Assembly: GCA_006386115.1 (NCBI GenBank)
Contig: VFIW01000026.1
Coordinates: 62,001 to 126,000 of the forward strand
From: Globisporangium splendens
Lineage: Eukaryota > Oomycota > Peronosporomycetes > Pythiales > Pythiaceae
DNA length: 64,000 nucleotides
Direction of reading: 5' to 3'
The notes under the pieces are model-generated. The model was not told where the DNA came from. It did no database searches and saw nothing but the letters and a program-made list of their open reading frames with translations. A program made the translations under genes and the position numbers. Below are positions 1-10,968 of this stretch, one piece after another (position 1 is the stretch's first letter; each line of letters opens with the position of its first letter).

Positions 1-927
1 TAGCGTACTTTTTGTTGACGATCACTACTTTCTCCACGCGGCCCGATTCGAGAAGGTTGTTACGGAACTCCTGGTACGTGATTTCCTGCATTGGCTTGTC
101 GATGCTCGCGAGGTCCGAGAGAAACAGCGCGGCCACGGCAAGCGGAATCAAGTACGCCATGCCTTCCTTTCCGTTCCCACTGTTGTTTCCACCGCTGCCA
201 CCGGATGAGCCCGATCCACCCGAGGATCCCTTGCTGCCGTTTTCCGCGCTCTTGGAGCTCAATTTCTTGACGTCGCCAGCCGCGTTCTCGGCCGACTTTG
301 ACGCTCCCTTAGGTGGCGTTGGCTTGCCTCCGCCTGACGCAGCGCCATTCTTCGGGTAAAAGCGTCCAAATCCTACACATCAAAACAAGAAAAAATGCGT
401 ATGAGTGCGATGGCGCATGTCGGAAGGTGTAGATGCCAGAGAGCCGTACCCTTCGGGATGTTTTCCGACAACCACGTCACCAAACTCGTTGCTTTCTCCG
501 TCTTCTCCGCATTGCGAGCTACGCATTCACCAAGGTACAAATTAAAAAAAAGATATCCAAGCAGAAAAGTGCATTTTGTCACATTAATGCACTTACAGAT
601 CGAGTGCGGACGCACGGTTTGCATCGCGGACTTCATGATCGCTGGGTTCTGCGGCATGCGCATCAGTCCGTTCGCGCCAAAGCGGTTCAACGTCACGCCC
701 AATTGCTGTCATAACGTACGATCATTAACGCGCACAATGTAGTTTCTTTAGAGTCTCCATCTAAAAACGTGGGGCTCCCAGCGCTCCGCTCTATCTATGC
801 GCATAAACAGAGGATATTTAAAGAGGCAGCGCACCTGCTGCAGGACGTGCATGTGGCGCGGGTTGCACTGCTTGCGCAGCGTGAGCAGCGCGTCGCGGCG
901 CAGACGCCTCGTGGACGTGAGCATCAT
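1..927 (-). CDS. AFG3L2: AFG3-like mitochondrial m-AAA protease, 5' part only
   Basis: Partial: the gene runs off the left edge. Four exons read in phase: 927-835, 705-597, 518-450, 373-1, with introns of 129, 78 and 76 bp. The ATG at 927 opens an Arg-rich, acid-free N-terminus (MMLTSTRRLRRDALL), typical of a mitochondrial targeting peptide. The PKGFGRFYP segment before a Gly/Ser/Lys-rich linker matches the AFG3L2/paraplegin N-terminal pattern. It is followed by a hydrophobic span (AYLIPLAVAALFL) and the FtsH-type intermembrane-space domain start (ITYQEFRNNLLESG...VVIVNKKYA). Known family role: hexameric ATP-dependent zinc protease of the inner mitochondrial membrane, facing the matrix, doing protein quality control. 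The AAA and M41 protease domains lie outside the window, so activity cannot be judged. Assignment to the AFG3 (m-AAA) rather than YME1 (i-AAA) branch rests on the N-terminal pattern. Confidence 0.82.
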
Positions 928-1403
928 CTTGACCAACGGAGTGTCGTGTCTGTCGTTCCCCCTCGTTCTTTGGCTTTCGCTCACTTGGACCAGCCACAGT
1001 CGGCCAGGTTCGAAAAACGGTTCGTAACGGCAAGATCCCGATGTTGATTGCTCGCGATACGAACATGCTGGCATGGATTACGTAGGCGGAATGATGGTTT
1101 TCTGAACAAATCGAGAATGTTGGTGGAAAAGGAGCTCTATTCGGATCCAGAGCGCTCTATACGAGGCATGCTTGCTTTGGATCCCTTCGTGCGACAGTGC
1201 TGCTACAGAAGGAGCTGTATTCGGAGCTATTGAGCTGAAACGACCTTCGCGCCACCTTGTGTGTTTGATTGGTGGAGAACGTAGTGGTGGTTGGGAAGAG
1301 ACCTCTGTGGTGGTGATGATACTGACTGGCGGCGACGTCCATGAAGCCCCGCATTATTCGTTCAATTCGCCCTGTGTAAAGAAATCGAACTAACTCAACA
1401 ATA
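928..1403. promoter_or_regulatory. Divergent intergenic region between AFG3-like gene and RPS2
   Basis: 476 bp between two ATGs on opposite strands, so it must hold both promoters and 5' leaders. I see no convincing ORF and no TATA box placed for either gene. The RPS2 start sits in a short A-rich context just before 1404. Confidence 0.5.
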
Positions 1404-2186
1404 ATGGCTGACGCTGCTCCAACGCAACGTGGTGGTTTCGGACGTGGTCGTGGTGGCCGTGGTGGCCGCGGTGGCCGTGGCGGCCGTGGTCGCGGTCGTG
1501 GCGGCGACGACAACAAGGAGTGGGTGCCAGTCACCAAGCTCGGTCGTCTGGTAAAGGAAGGCAAGATCTCGTCGCTCGAGGAGATCTACCTCTTCTCGCT
1601 CCCAATCAAAGAGTGCGAGATCGTGAACCACTTCTTGGAGGCGCAGCTCAAGGATGAAGTCATGAAGATCATGCCAGTGCAAAAGCAGACCACGGCCGGT
1701 CAGCGCACGCGTTTCAAGGCGTTCGTTGCCGTCGGTGACCACAACGGCCACATCGGTCTCGGCGTGAAGTGCGCCAAGGAAGTCGCGACGTCGATCCGTG
1801 GTGCCATCATCCTCGCCAAGATCGCGCTGGTGCCAGTGCGTCGTGGTTACTGGGGTTTGATGATCGGTGCTCCTCACACCGTGCCAAACAAGGTGACGGG
1901 CAAGTGTGGTTCGGTCCGTGTGCGTTTGATCCCAGCTCCTCGTGGTACCGGTTTGTGTGCCGCCCCTGCTCCAAAGAAGCTTTTGGGTATGGCTGGTATC
2001 GAAGATTGCTACACCTCGGCTCGCGGTCACACGCGTACCCTTGGTAACTTCGTGAAGGCGACCTTCTACGCTCTCCGTGCGACCTACGCGTACCTGACCC
2101 CAGACCTGTGGGAGCAGCACTCGTTCTCGGCCTCGCCATACCAGGAGCACACCGACTTCTTGGCCAAGACCACCATCAAGAAGTAA
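1404..2186 (+). CDS. RPS2: 40S ribosomal protein S2 (uS5)
   Basis: Intronless, 260 aa. The N-terminus is a Gly/Arg (RGG-type) tract, residues about 9-33, typical of eukaryotic uS5. The S5 N-terminal double-stranded-RNA-binding domain follows (about 75-140; [19 protein letters not shown] is the hallmark), then the S5 C-terminal domain (about 155-225; [14 protein letters not shown]). Length and motifs are those of a complete eukaryotic S2. Role: structural protein of the small subunit near the mRNA entry channel, involved in decoding fidelity. Third codon positions are almost all G or C, as expected of a highly expressed gene. The start is the first ATG after stops in the leader. Confidence 0.97.
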   Translation: MADAAPTQRGGFGRGRGGRGGRGGRGGRGRGRGGDDNKEWVPVTKLGRLVKEGKISSLEEIYLFSLPIKECEIVNHFLEAQLKDEVMKIMPVQKQTTAGQRTRFKAFVAVGDHNGHIGLGVKCAKEVATSIRGAIILAKIALVPVRRGYWGLMIGAPHTVPNKVTGKCGSVRVRLIPAPRGTGLCAAPAPKKLLGMAGIEDCYTSARGHTRTLGNFVKATFYALRATYAYLTPDLWEQHSFSASPYQEHTDFLAKTTIKK

Positions 2187-2219
2187 ATGTCTTCAATACA
2201 CGAGTAGGGAATTGAAAGA

Positions 2220-2322
2220 GGAAAGCGTAGAACGAGCGCTACGGTGCGTAGGTGTCGACCTCTTTGTATTGCTGTTCAGGGAAAGCGTTTGGGCGACGCT
2301 ACGGTGCGTAGGTGTCGACCTT
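2220..2322. repeat. Direct repeat with 60-bp period downstream of RPS2
   Basis: The block GAAAGCG...CGCTACGGTGCGTAGGTGTC occurs twice with its start shifted by exactly 60 bp (2221 and 2281). The 25-bp core at 2237-2261 is identical to 2297-2321; the spacer between the shared parts differs. It lies in the 3' untranslated or terminator region of RPS2. The copies also contain an ACGGTGCGTAGGTGTCGACC string that could pair with itself only weakly, so I do not call a hairpin. Confidence 0.75.
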
Positions 2323-2476
2323 GGATAACCAATATAGTAATTTCCGGTAATTATGAAATCGTTCACATTTGCATCCGTTGGCTCTTTTGACATTGTGAGT
2401 GTGATGGCATTCGAGCAATGTGATGGCAGCGTATAAGCAAAGAGAAATGCGCTCTATTCGTCAGCGTCTATGGTGC

Positions 2477-3171
2477 TCATTTCTCTTTCTTTGCCTCCTC
2501 CTCGCCTTCCAGTGTGTTCTGAGTGATGCAGTTGACACTTTGTTCCGTGAGGAAGTGGATGATCGGCATCATCGCCGCCAGCTTCTGCTCGAGCACGCGC
2601 GCCACATCCAGCAATCGTCCCTTCAGCGCCTCCACGCGCTTCGCATTGCCTTCCTTCTCCGCTGCTTGCAGCTGATCCTTCACGGCTTTCATTTCCGCAC
2701 CGGCGACGAGCACAACTTCAAACGTGAACAGCTCATTCAGAAACGTCCTAATGGCACACCAAGAGAAGAGAATTATGACCACAACAGTCGCTTAGCATCC
2801 TCTACCGCATTTCAGGCAGCGCAATCGCCACAATCAAGAAGCCACGTACGTCCTAAGAAAACAGAGAGCAACAAAGCAAGCGAGCAGCATGTGAGATCGT
2901 TGATAGCGCCAATGAGCAAGTGTCCATCATTTGCGCAATCATTCCGCGTCAAGTTTACTCACCCAAGCACCGGTGGCTCCTTGGTCTCTTCCGTAGGCGC
3001 GCCGCTCTGGTTCTGCTGCTGCCACGTGCGGCGGTGCATGAGCGCAACGAATGGCAGTATGAGCAGCAGCCCGTGCACGAGGCCGCGCCAGTAGTTCTCC
3101 TGGCACTCGGTCATTGTCGTGAAGACCATGTTATCTGCCGGTGGTTGTTCTGTGTGAATCAAATTGACCAT
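2477..3171 (-). CDS. Small membrane protein, function unknown
   Basis: Three exons (3171-2971, 2852-2806, 2747-2477) join in phase to 172 aa. The first donor must be the weak GTGCTT, because the nearby consensus GTGAGT would leave the frame closed. There are two hydrophobic stretches: RGLVHGLLLILPFVALM (about residues 28-44) and, after the first junction, GFLIVAIAL (about 70-78). A charged, helical C-terminal half with coiled-coil character follows and ends in EEEAKKEK. No family recognised. Its stop is 290 bp from RPS2 and the two genes converge. The model rests on phase agreement alone, so the first junction is the weak point; transcript data would settle it. Confidence 0.55.
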
Positions 3172-3652
3172 CAAGGAGAAGATGGAACCCGACTGCTACA
3201 TCATTTTGAATGGCGTAAATACGGGACATTCGGGACGATTCGGTCCCTCGTTGTCCCGCCCATCACGTTTGTCCACTGGCACAGACTATGTACCCCAGCA
3301 ATGAACCACCTATCTAATCTCACAGGTCTCTTTCTTACATTTAGTAAGGTTGATTCCCTTCTCGCAGCATAAAACCACTATCAATATCGATTTATACATG
3401 ATAGTGAATTGAAAGGGAGAATGAAGTGCGACCTTGAGCGGTGTTTACGTGTTCTGGATTCGTGGAGTTCGGGACGCTCGGGATGCTGCGTTCGGGACCC
3501 GCGCCTGCCTTTTGGACCGCTCTCTCCTCTCTGTGGCTGGTGGACGCACGCAGGCAGACCAGTAAAAGCCAATCTCGCGCCATCCGAAGGAAGCCGCCGC
3601 GCGAAAGTAGCCCCTTCTTCTTCCTCCTACTATCTACTACATACAGAACACC
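3172..3652. promoter_or_regulatory. Divergent intergenic region
   Basis: 481 bp between the starts of two genes of unknown function, one on each strand. The stretch 3231-3250 carries repeated CGGGAC-type words (GGGACATTCGGGACGATTCGG), and similar words recur near 3471-3500. No ORF is supported. Confidence 0.4.
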
Positions 3653-4750
3653 ATGGTGCACGTGAGCAAGCCCGTCGTGATCGGCGCCGTGTCGGCAATC
3701 GCCGCCGTCGTGCTCTTCCTCGCGCTGCGCGGCTCGGGCAAGAAGTCTTCGGTGCGTGTCTCTCGCTCCCCATTCCGTCCTGTTCGTGATCGCGTGCATG
3801 GAGGTAGCGCTGTATACTGACTGTGTGTGCATGTGTATGTATAGAAGAAGAACGACAGCAACTCGGAAGGCGATGTGCGCGAGGTACCGAACCTCCACAA
3901 AGAGCAGTTGCTGAGCATCTTGGAGACCATCTGCGCACAAATGGGCCAAGTCGTGGTACGTCCTTTCTAAATGTATGGGCTGAATGCATGCATCCTGCAT
4001 TTTCTAATCGACAGAGGGGATGTGTATGTGTGTGTAGATGCAATTGGCCAAGTTGGAGGCCAAGATCCGCCAGGAATCGTCGCAGAACGGCCGCTCGCTC
4101 CCGGAGGACCAGTTGGCGTCATACCTCATGGGCCAGTTCGAGGAAGCCATGAAGGCCATTGAGAGCCAAGTGTACGCCAAGTTCCAGACCACGGAGGACG
4201 AAGTCAAGGTCGCGACCGAGTACTTTGAGGAAGAGGAGGACAAGGACGTCGCCAACGCCGTCACCAAGCTGCAGGAGTTGTACCGCGTCATGACCGGCGG
4301 CGGCTTCAGCGACGTCGAAGTGCCTGCCGACCTCACGTTGACCAAGGTAAGCAAGCTCATTGCATTGCAGTGATGCAAATGCATGCGTAGTTCTTCGTAT
4401 CCTAACATTATATGTGTTTGTATGCATAGTTCATTGCGATCATGCAAGAGACGATGGAGTCGCTGAACGTGGCGATGGAGGAAGTGTGCCTGGAGGTGAA
4501 GGAGCTGGACCCGGAGAACAAGGAGGATGCGATCAACCAGCGGTATGTGAAGCGCGCCGAGACGCTCTCGGCCGAGATCCACGCGAAGCACGGGCTCACG
4601 CGCGAGGTGCTGCAGGCGGCGATGATGAAATACCAGCAGGAGCCGGCGTTCCTCATGGCTATGACCGAACTGCAGCAGCAGCAGGCAGAGCGCTTCGCGG
4701 CCGCGGCCGCCATCTTCAACGGTGAAGTCAACATGGGCTTGGCGGAATAA
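3653..4750 (+). CDS. N-terminally membrane-anchored helical protein, function unknown
   Basis: Four exons, all phase 0: 3653-3751, 3845-3955, 4038-4346, 4430-4750, giving 279 aa. Residues about 8-26 (VVIGAVSAIAAVVLFLAL) are a single membrane span followed by a basic stretch (RGSGKKSSKK), suggesting an N-terminal signal anchor. The rest is acidic and mostly helical (for example YFEEEEDKDVANAV and EKEEV-like heptads), ending in a Gln/Ala-rich helix (LQQQQAERFAAAAAIF). No catalytic motif or recognised domain. Introns are 72-93 bp with TAG acceptors. The reading is clean, so I am confident it is a gene but not of its role. Confidence 0.75.
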
Positions 4751-5090
4751 AACTCTAAAATAAACGAAGCATCCCTGCTTGTATCCATTCTTTTTGATGC
4801 CCACATATACAGAAACGAAAAAACAATATGAAGAAAAAGTAGACTCCCTCTTTTTGTGCTTGCATTGCTGCTGTCTTGGCCATATTGGCGCGTTGTTTTG
4901 GCTGTGCGATGATGAACTCGAGTGCTGTACGAATAGTAATTGCGTCGTCATAACGCGCGTGCGTCCATGCGCGTGCGTGTATTTATATCCGCACTTCCAC
5001 ACGAAATAAATAGCTGTTTCAGCAGCGCATTTCCGCGTCTCTCCATGCGCTGAAGCCTCTCTCTCCACTGCACACAAACATATTTTCACA
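4751..5090. other. Intergenic, no gene seen
   Basis: 340 bp between two same-strand genes. AT-rich near 4790-4850 with oligo-A runs, then mixed. It presumably holds the terminator of the upstream gene and the promoter of the IQ-motif gene. A pyrimidine-rich stretch (CTCTCTCTCCACTGCAC, 5068-5084) lies just ahead of the ATG at 5091. Confidence 0.4.
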
Positions 5091-8000
5091 ATGCAGCGCG
5101 AGTGCTTGGAGAGATGGATGGTCAAGCAGATCGAGGACGCCGACCTGGCCAAGGAGACGGTGCTGCAGCTGCCCGTGCACACCAACTGCGTCACGTACAC
5201 GCAGCACGGCACGACCAGCAAGGCGCCGCCAATGTCTCCGAGGCGCTCACTCGCGTCGCCGTGACGAAGGCTGTTCACGCCGCCAGCAGCCTCTAATGAT
5301 TCGACAGCAGTAGAGATTGTGGAAGGACGGAAGCCGCCGCAGCGCCTCCATGGCGCGTTTGTGCTTCCTACGAGTAGCAGCGGCCGCAAAGCGCATCCGC
5401 TCACGAGAGACGCGACGTCGGGGCTCGACCAGCAGTGGCGCGCGCATTTCGACCGCCACGGGAACGCGCATCGCGTGGAAAGCGGTCGCGTGGACCGCAC
5501 CAAAGTGCTGTGCACGATGTCGCAGCATCTCCTAAATGATGACGACGAAAATGACGACAATGGAGACGAGGGCGGGCGCCAGGAGCCGCTCTTTCTCTGG
5601 GATCTGCCGAGAGGACATATCGTCGCGTACATTCGCCAGTCCGTTCTGCCGTCATCCTGGGCCATGTACGTTTATCCATCGTTCATTAGTCTGGTGATCT
5701 TTCTCTCATTCTCGCTTGTATGAAGGTCGACGAAGCTGACGGGGGAATGGGAGGCCGTCGCGGCGGCTGATCCCGAGGACGACGCTGCAAATGCAAGCCC
5801 ACGCGATGTGCTGCACGTGCAAATTCGCTTATGCATGCGCTTTATGACCCCTTACGATAATCAAACGGCTTCTGCGTGTGTCCGCGTCTGTAGAGCGAAA
5901 GCGTTGGCGTCGTTGCCGCCATTGTCCCCATCCAGTGGACACAATAGCAGCAGAAGAAGCCAAGGTACATTGAGTCCACCGCGACGGCCGCACACGAGTC
6001 CCTTCCCGAGCGCAGTGGCAACGAGTAGCTCGGCGCCAACGTCGCCGCGAGTGACCCCAACGCCTCGATCCGATGACAGGTACGCATCCAAATATGGCGC
6101 CTTCAATACGAGAAGGATCCGCGTCTCATGCTCTGGATATGGTGTCCATGTTTTTCGTAGAATCCACCGTGTGCTGAATGAACTCCGCGCTGATCCGAGT
6201 CTCTTGGCCACCTTTGAGGTGTGCGCCTACCATCTCGTTGTAATGCTCCACTTGTGTAACCATGACCTCTTGTTTTAATGGCTCGTCTTGCTTCTGAGTA
6301 GTGCAATGTAAAGCAGTACCAACACGAGCGGCGCAGCGTGAGTGTGCATGTGACGGCACCGTTCCTTGGCTCCTATTGCTTGTGTCGAACTGACGTCTCC
6401 CTCCTGTGTGCGTCTGTGTATTCGTGCTGCAGAAGAACAAGGCATCGGACGTAAATTCTGCGCATTTGTACACACATACCTCACTCTGATGCGCTTTACT
6501 GCTCGTAGGAAATCCGCGAGAACAAGCGGCGCGTCCAGAGTCCACGACTCGCGACCACGCTCGAGGAAAAGTACGTCCTTTTGTCATGCGCCATCCTTCA
6601 AAGTCGACTTGCTGATCACCATGCGTGCATGTTTGCGACTAGAAAGGAGCAAGCCGAGGACCGAATGGCGCGCAACAAGCGGCAGCGAGAGCAGCTCGTG
6701 TGCGCCACTGAGGTGCGATTGGAGGCGCAACGACTAACCTACCAGCTTCGCGTCGCCGCCTGCACCAAGCACAACAGCAACTCCATCAGCAGTGCAGCAG
6801 CAGCAGCTAGTAACCCACCACGCAGTGCGGAGGAACGCGCACGGGCGCTGAGCGTGCGCCGCCACAAGGTGTGGCTGGTGACGGTTGCGTTCGCCGTCGT
6901 GACCAAGACGTGGTTCGCCAAGTTTACGAGCAGCAAGCAGCTCGTGCACATCGCCGCGCAGACGATCCAGCGGCTCTGGCGCGCATGGAAGTGGCGGTGC
7001 CACGCGTCCAAGCCCAGCGTGGTGCTCTGCGCGTGGCTGCGGCGCTTCATGGTCGACCAGTGCAGCGGTAGCCGTGAGAGGCGCAACTTCAACCGCATGA
7101 TGGTCATGTGGCGCAGCAACGTCATCCACTCGCAGCGCTTCAGTCAGTACGATTGCTTTCTCATTGGTGGGAAATGTTACTTTAAGTCATATAATTGGTT
7201 GAAAATGTCGATAATTGCTCTTGTACAGAGACTTTGTCTTTTGTACTCGTGCACGGCTGCATGCGTTCTCGATGTGGTGGGACCGCATCGACCACGAGCG
7301 GCAGCGCCAGGAGCGCCACGCGCACGAGCGCTCCGTGCCGCTCACGGGCGAGAGGGAGGCCGAGTGGCACGCCACGCTGCACGCGCGAAGGCTCGTCAAT
7401 CGGCCGTCCTCGCAGTGCGTGAATTCGCTCACAGGCGCCTCCGCAGCGACGACGAGTGCGGCGCGTCCGTCTGTCCGAGGGAATGGCAATGGCGGCACGC
7501 TGCTGCAGCTTGAGAGCATGAATGAGAAACTCACGTCGCTGCAGCGGGTGCTGACGCCCATTGAGATCCAGTGGCTGCAGCAGCACGCGTTCCACGTCGT
7601 TCGTATCGCCAAAAGGTACATTTTGAAGGTATATCGGTGCATGTTTGGCTGTGTATTATGCCTCTAACTCTTGTGTTGTCATTGTTAGCGTCAAGATGCA
7701 ATTGCTTCGCGAGTACCTGGCGCTCGCGCGAAAGGAGTTTATACACCGACTCACGCAGTACACGGAGCAGCGGTTATGCGCGAGCTACACCAGGTAAGCT
7801 CATCCAACCCAGTGCGCCTGCAGACTCGCCATTAAAGAGCGTCAATGCTGTCGTCTGCAATAGGGAAGTGCGGCTCGACGACGCGCGCGCGATTGTGCAA
7901 AACTCGCTCTCCTGGGGGAGTCTCACGGTCGATCGATGCGTCGGTCCACCAACCAGCAGCAACAGCGGTGCAGTCTGTGTACAGCGCCCCGTGCTCTCGC

Positions 8001-8350
8001 TGTTTGCAGGCGACGCGGCGCGACAGCGCATGGAGGAGCTCATGCGCAGAGGGGTGCAGCTCACGCTGGAGCGAGACGCCGAGCAGCGACAGGTGCTGGA
8101 CGCAAGTACCGCGCTTGGGTCGTCGCCTAAGAAGCGCGAGCCCAGTAGCAATGGGAAGGACGCTGTGGGCGGCATGCTGCTGACGAAGAGGCGGCAATTG
8201 TCGCGTCGTCTGGGCTTCCTCCTGCCCTTCTTCCGAGACGCAGGCGCGTCGTCGAACTCTGCTCCTGCGACTGGCAGCTCCACAGCAGCAGCCTCAGCGA
8301 CAATGGCGTCTGAATCTGTCCACGAAGCCACGGACGAGGTGGACGAATGA
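5091..8350 (+). CDS. IQ-motif (calmodulin-binding type) protein, in-frame TGA near the N-terminus
   Basis: Large multi-exon gene. Supported exons: 5091-5665, 5726-6218, a possible 18-bp exon 6433-6450, 6509-6570, 6643-7146, 7229-7615, 7689-7793, 7864-8350; the junctions from 6509 onward agree in phase. A classical IQ motif (TIQRLWRAWKWR) is coded near 6960-7000 and would bind calmodulin or a myosin/centrin-like light chain. It is flanked by Arg/Glu-rich helices (KEQAEDRMARNKRQREQ). A Ser/Pro-rich linker lies at about 5910-6080. The C-terminus is Ala/Ser-rich and acidic. Oddity: TGA at 5262-5264 interrupts the frame, yet the same frame continues with coding character on both sides (SPRRSLASP, stop, RRLFTPPAAS). 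Either a multiple-of-three intron is spliced out here or the base is wrong. No enzyme domain seen. Confidence 0.65.
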
Positions 8351-8496
8351 CAGAAAGCTGCACGACACGAAAGCATATTTATTCACACAATCTTAATTTA
8401 ACGGCGTTACGCGCAAAAAAAATACATAGGCTCACTCCTTCAGCAGCATGCGGCATCTCTTCTTCCCCTGGCTTTCGTGTTTTCTTCCTCACCCTA

Positions 8497-10968
8497 TTAT
8501 ACTCTATCCATATGTTGTGCCTCCGGCGCGCGCGACTGGAAATGGTCATGCGGCGGATGCGCATGCGGATTGTCCTCCAAGGACCGCGCTGACCGCAGCA
8601 TCTGCATGAAGCCCGAGTGGTTCAGGTTGCTGCTCAGGAGCGAGCTGCCGCTCATCATCATCATCGCGTCGCTGCTGCCGGCGTCCGCGTCGTCGCCCAA
8701 GTCGATCTCCTCGACCATCACGATGCTGTCGTCAAGGGAGATGCTGATGCCAAGCTCTGTCTCGCGGATCGAGTCGTGCGACATCTCGCCCGTCGGGCTC
8801 AGCCGCAGCATCTCGCTTGGCACGCTCGTGATCGCCGTCTTCTTCATCGTCTTGAGCTGCGCCTCGTCCAGGTGCTTGGCCTTCGGGTGGCGGCTCATGA
8901 GTCGCGCCGCGATGTCACCGCTCGCCATTCCCACAGACGACTGCAAGTCGATCGGGATCGCTTCAATCAGCCCGATCGGCAACGAAATGCCCTTGAAACT
9001 GTAGTAGCCGTGCATCTTGAACTGGAAAATCGTGCTCCCCAGAACCTCTTCCAGCAGATCCGACTTGGCAATAGGGGTGCTGCGATGCTGGAGCGACGAA
9101 AACGAGTTCCACGCGTCGCCACCGATCAGGATCTGGCCGCCCGACGCAGCCTTCGCGATTCGCGCCGTCTGGTTAACGATGTTCCCAAAGTAATCGGCTC
9201 GACCACTCGTCTTGTGTGGACTCACACTCGCCGGCACGCCCACCTCAATGCCCATCGACATGGAAAACATGAGCTCCTGATTCTCGTTCTCGCGATTCCA
9301 CTCGCGGAATTTCTGGCGGATTCGCAACTGGAACTCGCCGCACCACAGGATCGCGCTGCACGGGTTGAAAAACGCGAGCATGAAATCGCCCTGGAGCTCC
9401 TGGCACTCGTACCCGTTGTGTTTTCGCAGCAGCTCACGCGCGACCATGCACAGCGTCTTGATGCGGTCTGCGAGCTCCTCTGCGTGGGTCCGCACGAGCG
9501 GACGCGCACCCTCGATGAACGTGAACACCATGGTCACGGGTCGATGCGCCGACGGCGCGTCGCGCATGCCGAGCGACAACTGGTGCGGTGACTTGAGGTT
9601 CGAAAATCGGCGCATCTCGAGATCGCGAGGTAGCAGCAGCATGAGCGCGACCTCATCGCCGAGCACCGAGTGGCAGCCCAGGTCTTCCACGACGGGATTG
9701 CCCAACTGCACCAACTGCTCCTTCAGGCGGTCCCAGACGCTGTCACTCAGGATGATCTGCCCGCCGTGCGCGTAGTCGCTGACGGTCTTGGTCCACTTGA
9801 CGGCGTCCGAGAGCGATTTCTCCGGCACGACATCCGGGTCGGCTGTGTGGATCACCATGCGCACGCGGAAGCCGCGGTACAGAAGCGTGTTGTTGCTCTT
9901 CTTGGACTTGCTGCCATGGCTCGCCACGTACACTTCCTTCATGTCGTCAAACTGCTTGAGCAGCTTGTCATTCCACGCCGCATACACGAGACTGAGCTGC
10001 AGCGAGAGACACCACTTGGCCGCGTGGAACTCGGACGCGAACGCGATCACGAACAAGCCCGACCGCGTGTGGCTCAGGATCTCCTGGCCGCCGTACTCGG
10101 ACGCCAATCTCGACAGCACCGTGTGTTCGTAGAGCAGCTTGGCGTCTTCCATGAGATCCTTGGCGTGGAGAACCATCTCGCGAAAGCCCTGCACCGACAC
10201 CTGCACGAGCACCACTTTCTCCCACCGCACAGGGATGAGGTCGCCCAGATCCGTCTTGATCTTGGCCACCGACGTCTTCTTCTGCAGCGGCGCCATGGCC
10301 GCCGTCAACGCGCCGGTCGACGACACGCCGCTGGCCTCGGACGCCGACTCGGTCGACGATTTGCTGCCCACGCTGTCGATGTGCGGCAGGTGCGTGCGCG
10401 GCAGATTGGACGACAGCGAGGAAGACGACGACGACGACGACGCGGACGCCGTGGACGCCGGCGGCAGCGCCGAGCTGCTGCTGAAGTGGTCGCACATGCG
10501 CTTCCGCTGCGCGTGCGGCGCCTTTGGTCCGTTGCCTGTGAGCAAGTCGATGTTGGGCGAGCCGATGAGCGGGTTCACGCGCACATCCGGGCCGTTCATG
10601 ACGCCGCCGCTGCTATGCCGCACGGTCGCGAGCTGCTTGGCGTCCGCGAGCGCGCGTTCGTCGTCCAGACTCGCGCGCAGACTGTTACCGCTGCTGTGCA
10701 CGGGGAACACGGGCGGGTTGTTGCGGAACGAGTCGCCGCTCGACGTGGCCGAGCCGTTCTTGTCGTCGTGGTAGGACACGAACTCGCCGCCGCGCGGGGA
10801 ACCGGGTCGCCCCCACGCGTCGCCGCCGTTCAGGTTGCGGCCGCGCGCCAGGTCGTCGTCGAGCCCGTCGTCGCGGTGTACATGCTGCAGGTACGGCGCC
10901 AGCTCGCGCACAATGTCGTTCCGCGGCAGGCACTTCTCCAACACGCGCATACAGCACCACCAACACAT
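8497..10968 (-). CDS. Tandem class III nucleotide-cyclase-homology-domain protein
   Basis: Single-exon gene, 823 aa from the first true ATG at 10968. A Ser-rich, disordered N-terminal ~240 residues precede two cyclase-homology domains at roughly 250-425 and 475-660. The second has the clear fold signature YFGNIVNQTARIAKAASGG, keeping the Asn and Arg that stabilise the transition state in adenylyl/guanylyl cyclases, plus ELQGDFMLAF. However, the first metal-binding Asp of the usual FTDI strand is Phe (VFTFIEGA), and the second Asp is shifted by one position. The first domain lacks both (VQVSVQG; TRSGLFVIAF). No transmembrane segment is visible, so it would be soluble. It converges with the IQ gene, 146 bp apart. 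It may be an atypical cyclase or a catalytically dead sensor/scaffold; the fold call is firm, the activity is not. Confidence 0.8.
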   Translation of the reverse strand: MCWWCCMRVLEKCLPRNDIVRELAPYLQHVHRDDGLDDDLARGRNLNGGDAWGRPGSPRGGEFVSYHDDKNGSATSSGDSFRNNPPVFPVHSSGNSLRASLDDERALADAKQLATVRHSSGGVMNGPDVRVNPLIGSPNIDLLTGNGPKAPHAQRKRMCDHFSSSSALPPASTASASSSSSSSSLSSNLPRTHLPHIDSVGSKSSTESASEASGVSSTGALTAAMAPLQKKTSVAKIKTDLGDLIPVRWEKVVLVQVSVQGFREMVLHAKDLMEDAKLLYEHTVLSRLASEYGGQEILSHTRSGLFVIAFASEFHAAKWCLSLQLSLVYAAWNDKLLKQFDDMKEVYVASHGSKSKKSNNTLLYRGFRVRMVIHTADPDVVPEKSLSDAVKWTKTVSDYAHGGQIILSDSVWDRLKEQLVQLGNPVVEDLGCHSVLGDEVALMLLLPRDLEMRRFSNLKSPHQLSLGMRDAPSAHRPVTMVFTFIEGARPLVRTHAEELADRIKTLCMVARELLRKHNGYECQELQGDFMLAFFNPCSAILWCGEFQLRIRQKFREWNRENENQELMFSMSMGIEVGVPASVSPHKTSGRADYFGNIVNQTARIAKAASGGQILIGGDAWNSFSSLQHRSTPIAKSDLLEEVLGSTIFQFKMHGYYSFKGISLPIGLIEAIPIDLQSSVGMASGDIAARLMSRHPKAKHLDEAQLKTMKKTAITSVPSEMLRLSPTGEMSHDSIRETELGISISLDDSIVMVEEIDLGDDADAGSSDAMMMMSGSSLLSSNLNHSGFMQMLRSARSLEDNPHAHPPHDHFQSRAPEAQHMDRV

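Noticed and set aside
1395..2150. Long open frame antisense to RPS2
   Set aside because: The sense frame is an unmistakable ribosomal protein; the antisense frame is a shadow of its GC-rich third positions.
2962..2970. Consensus donor GTGAGT for exon 1 of the small membrane protein
   Set aside because: It leaves two bases over and leads at once to a stop with the only available acceptor; the weaker GTGCTT keeps the frame.
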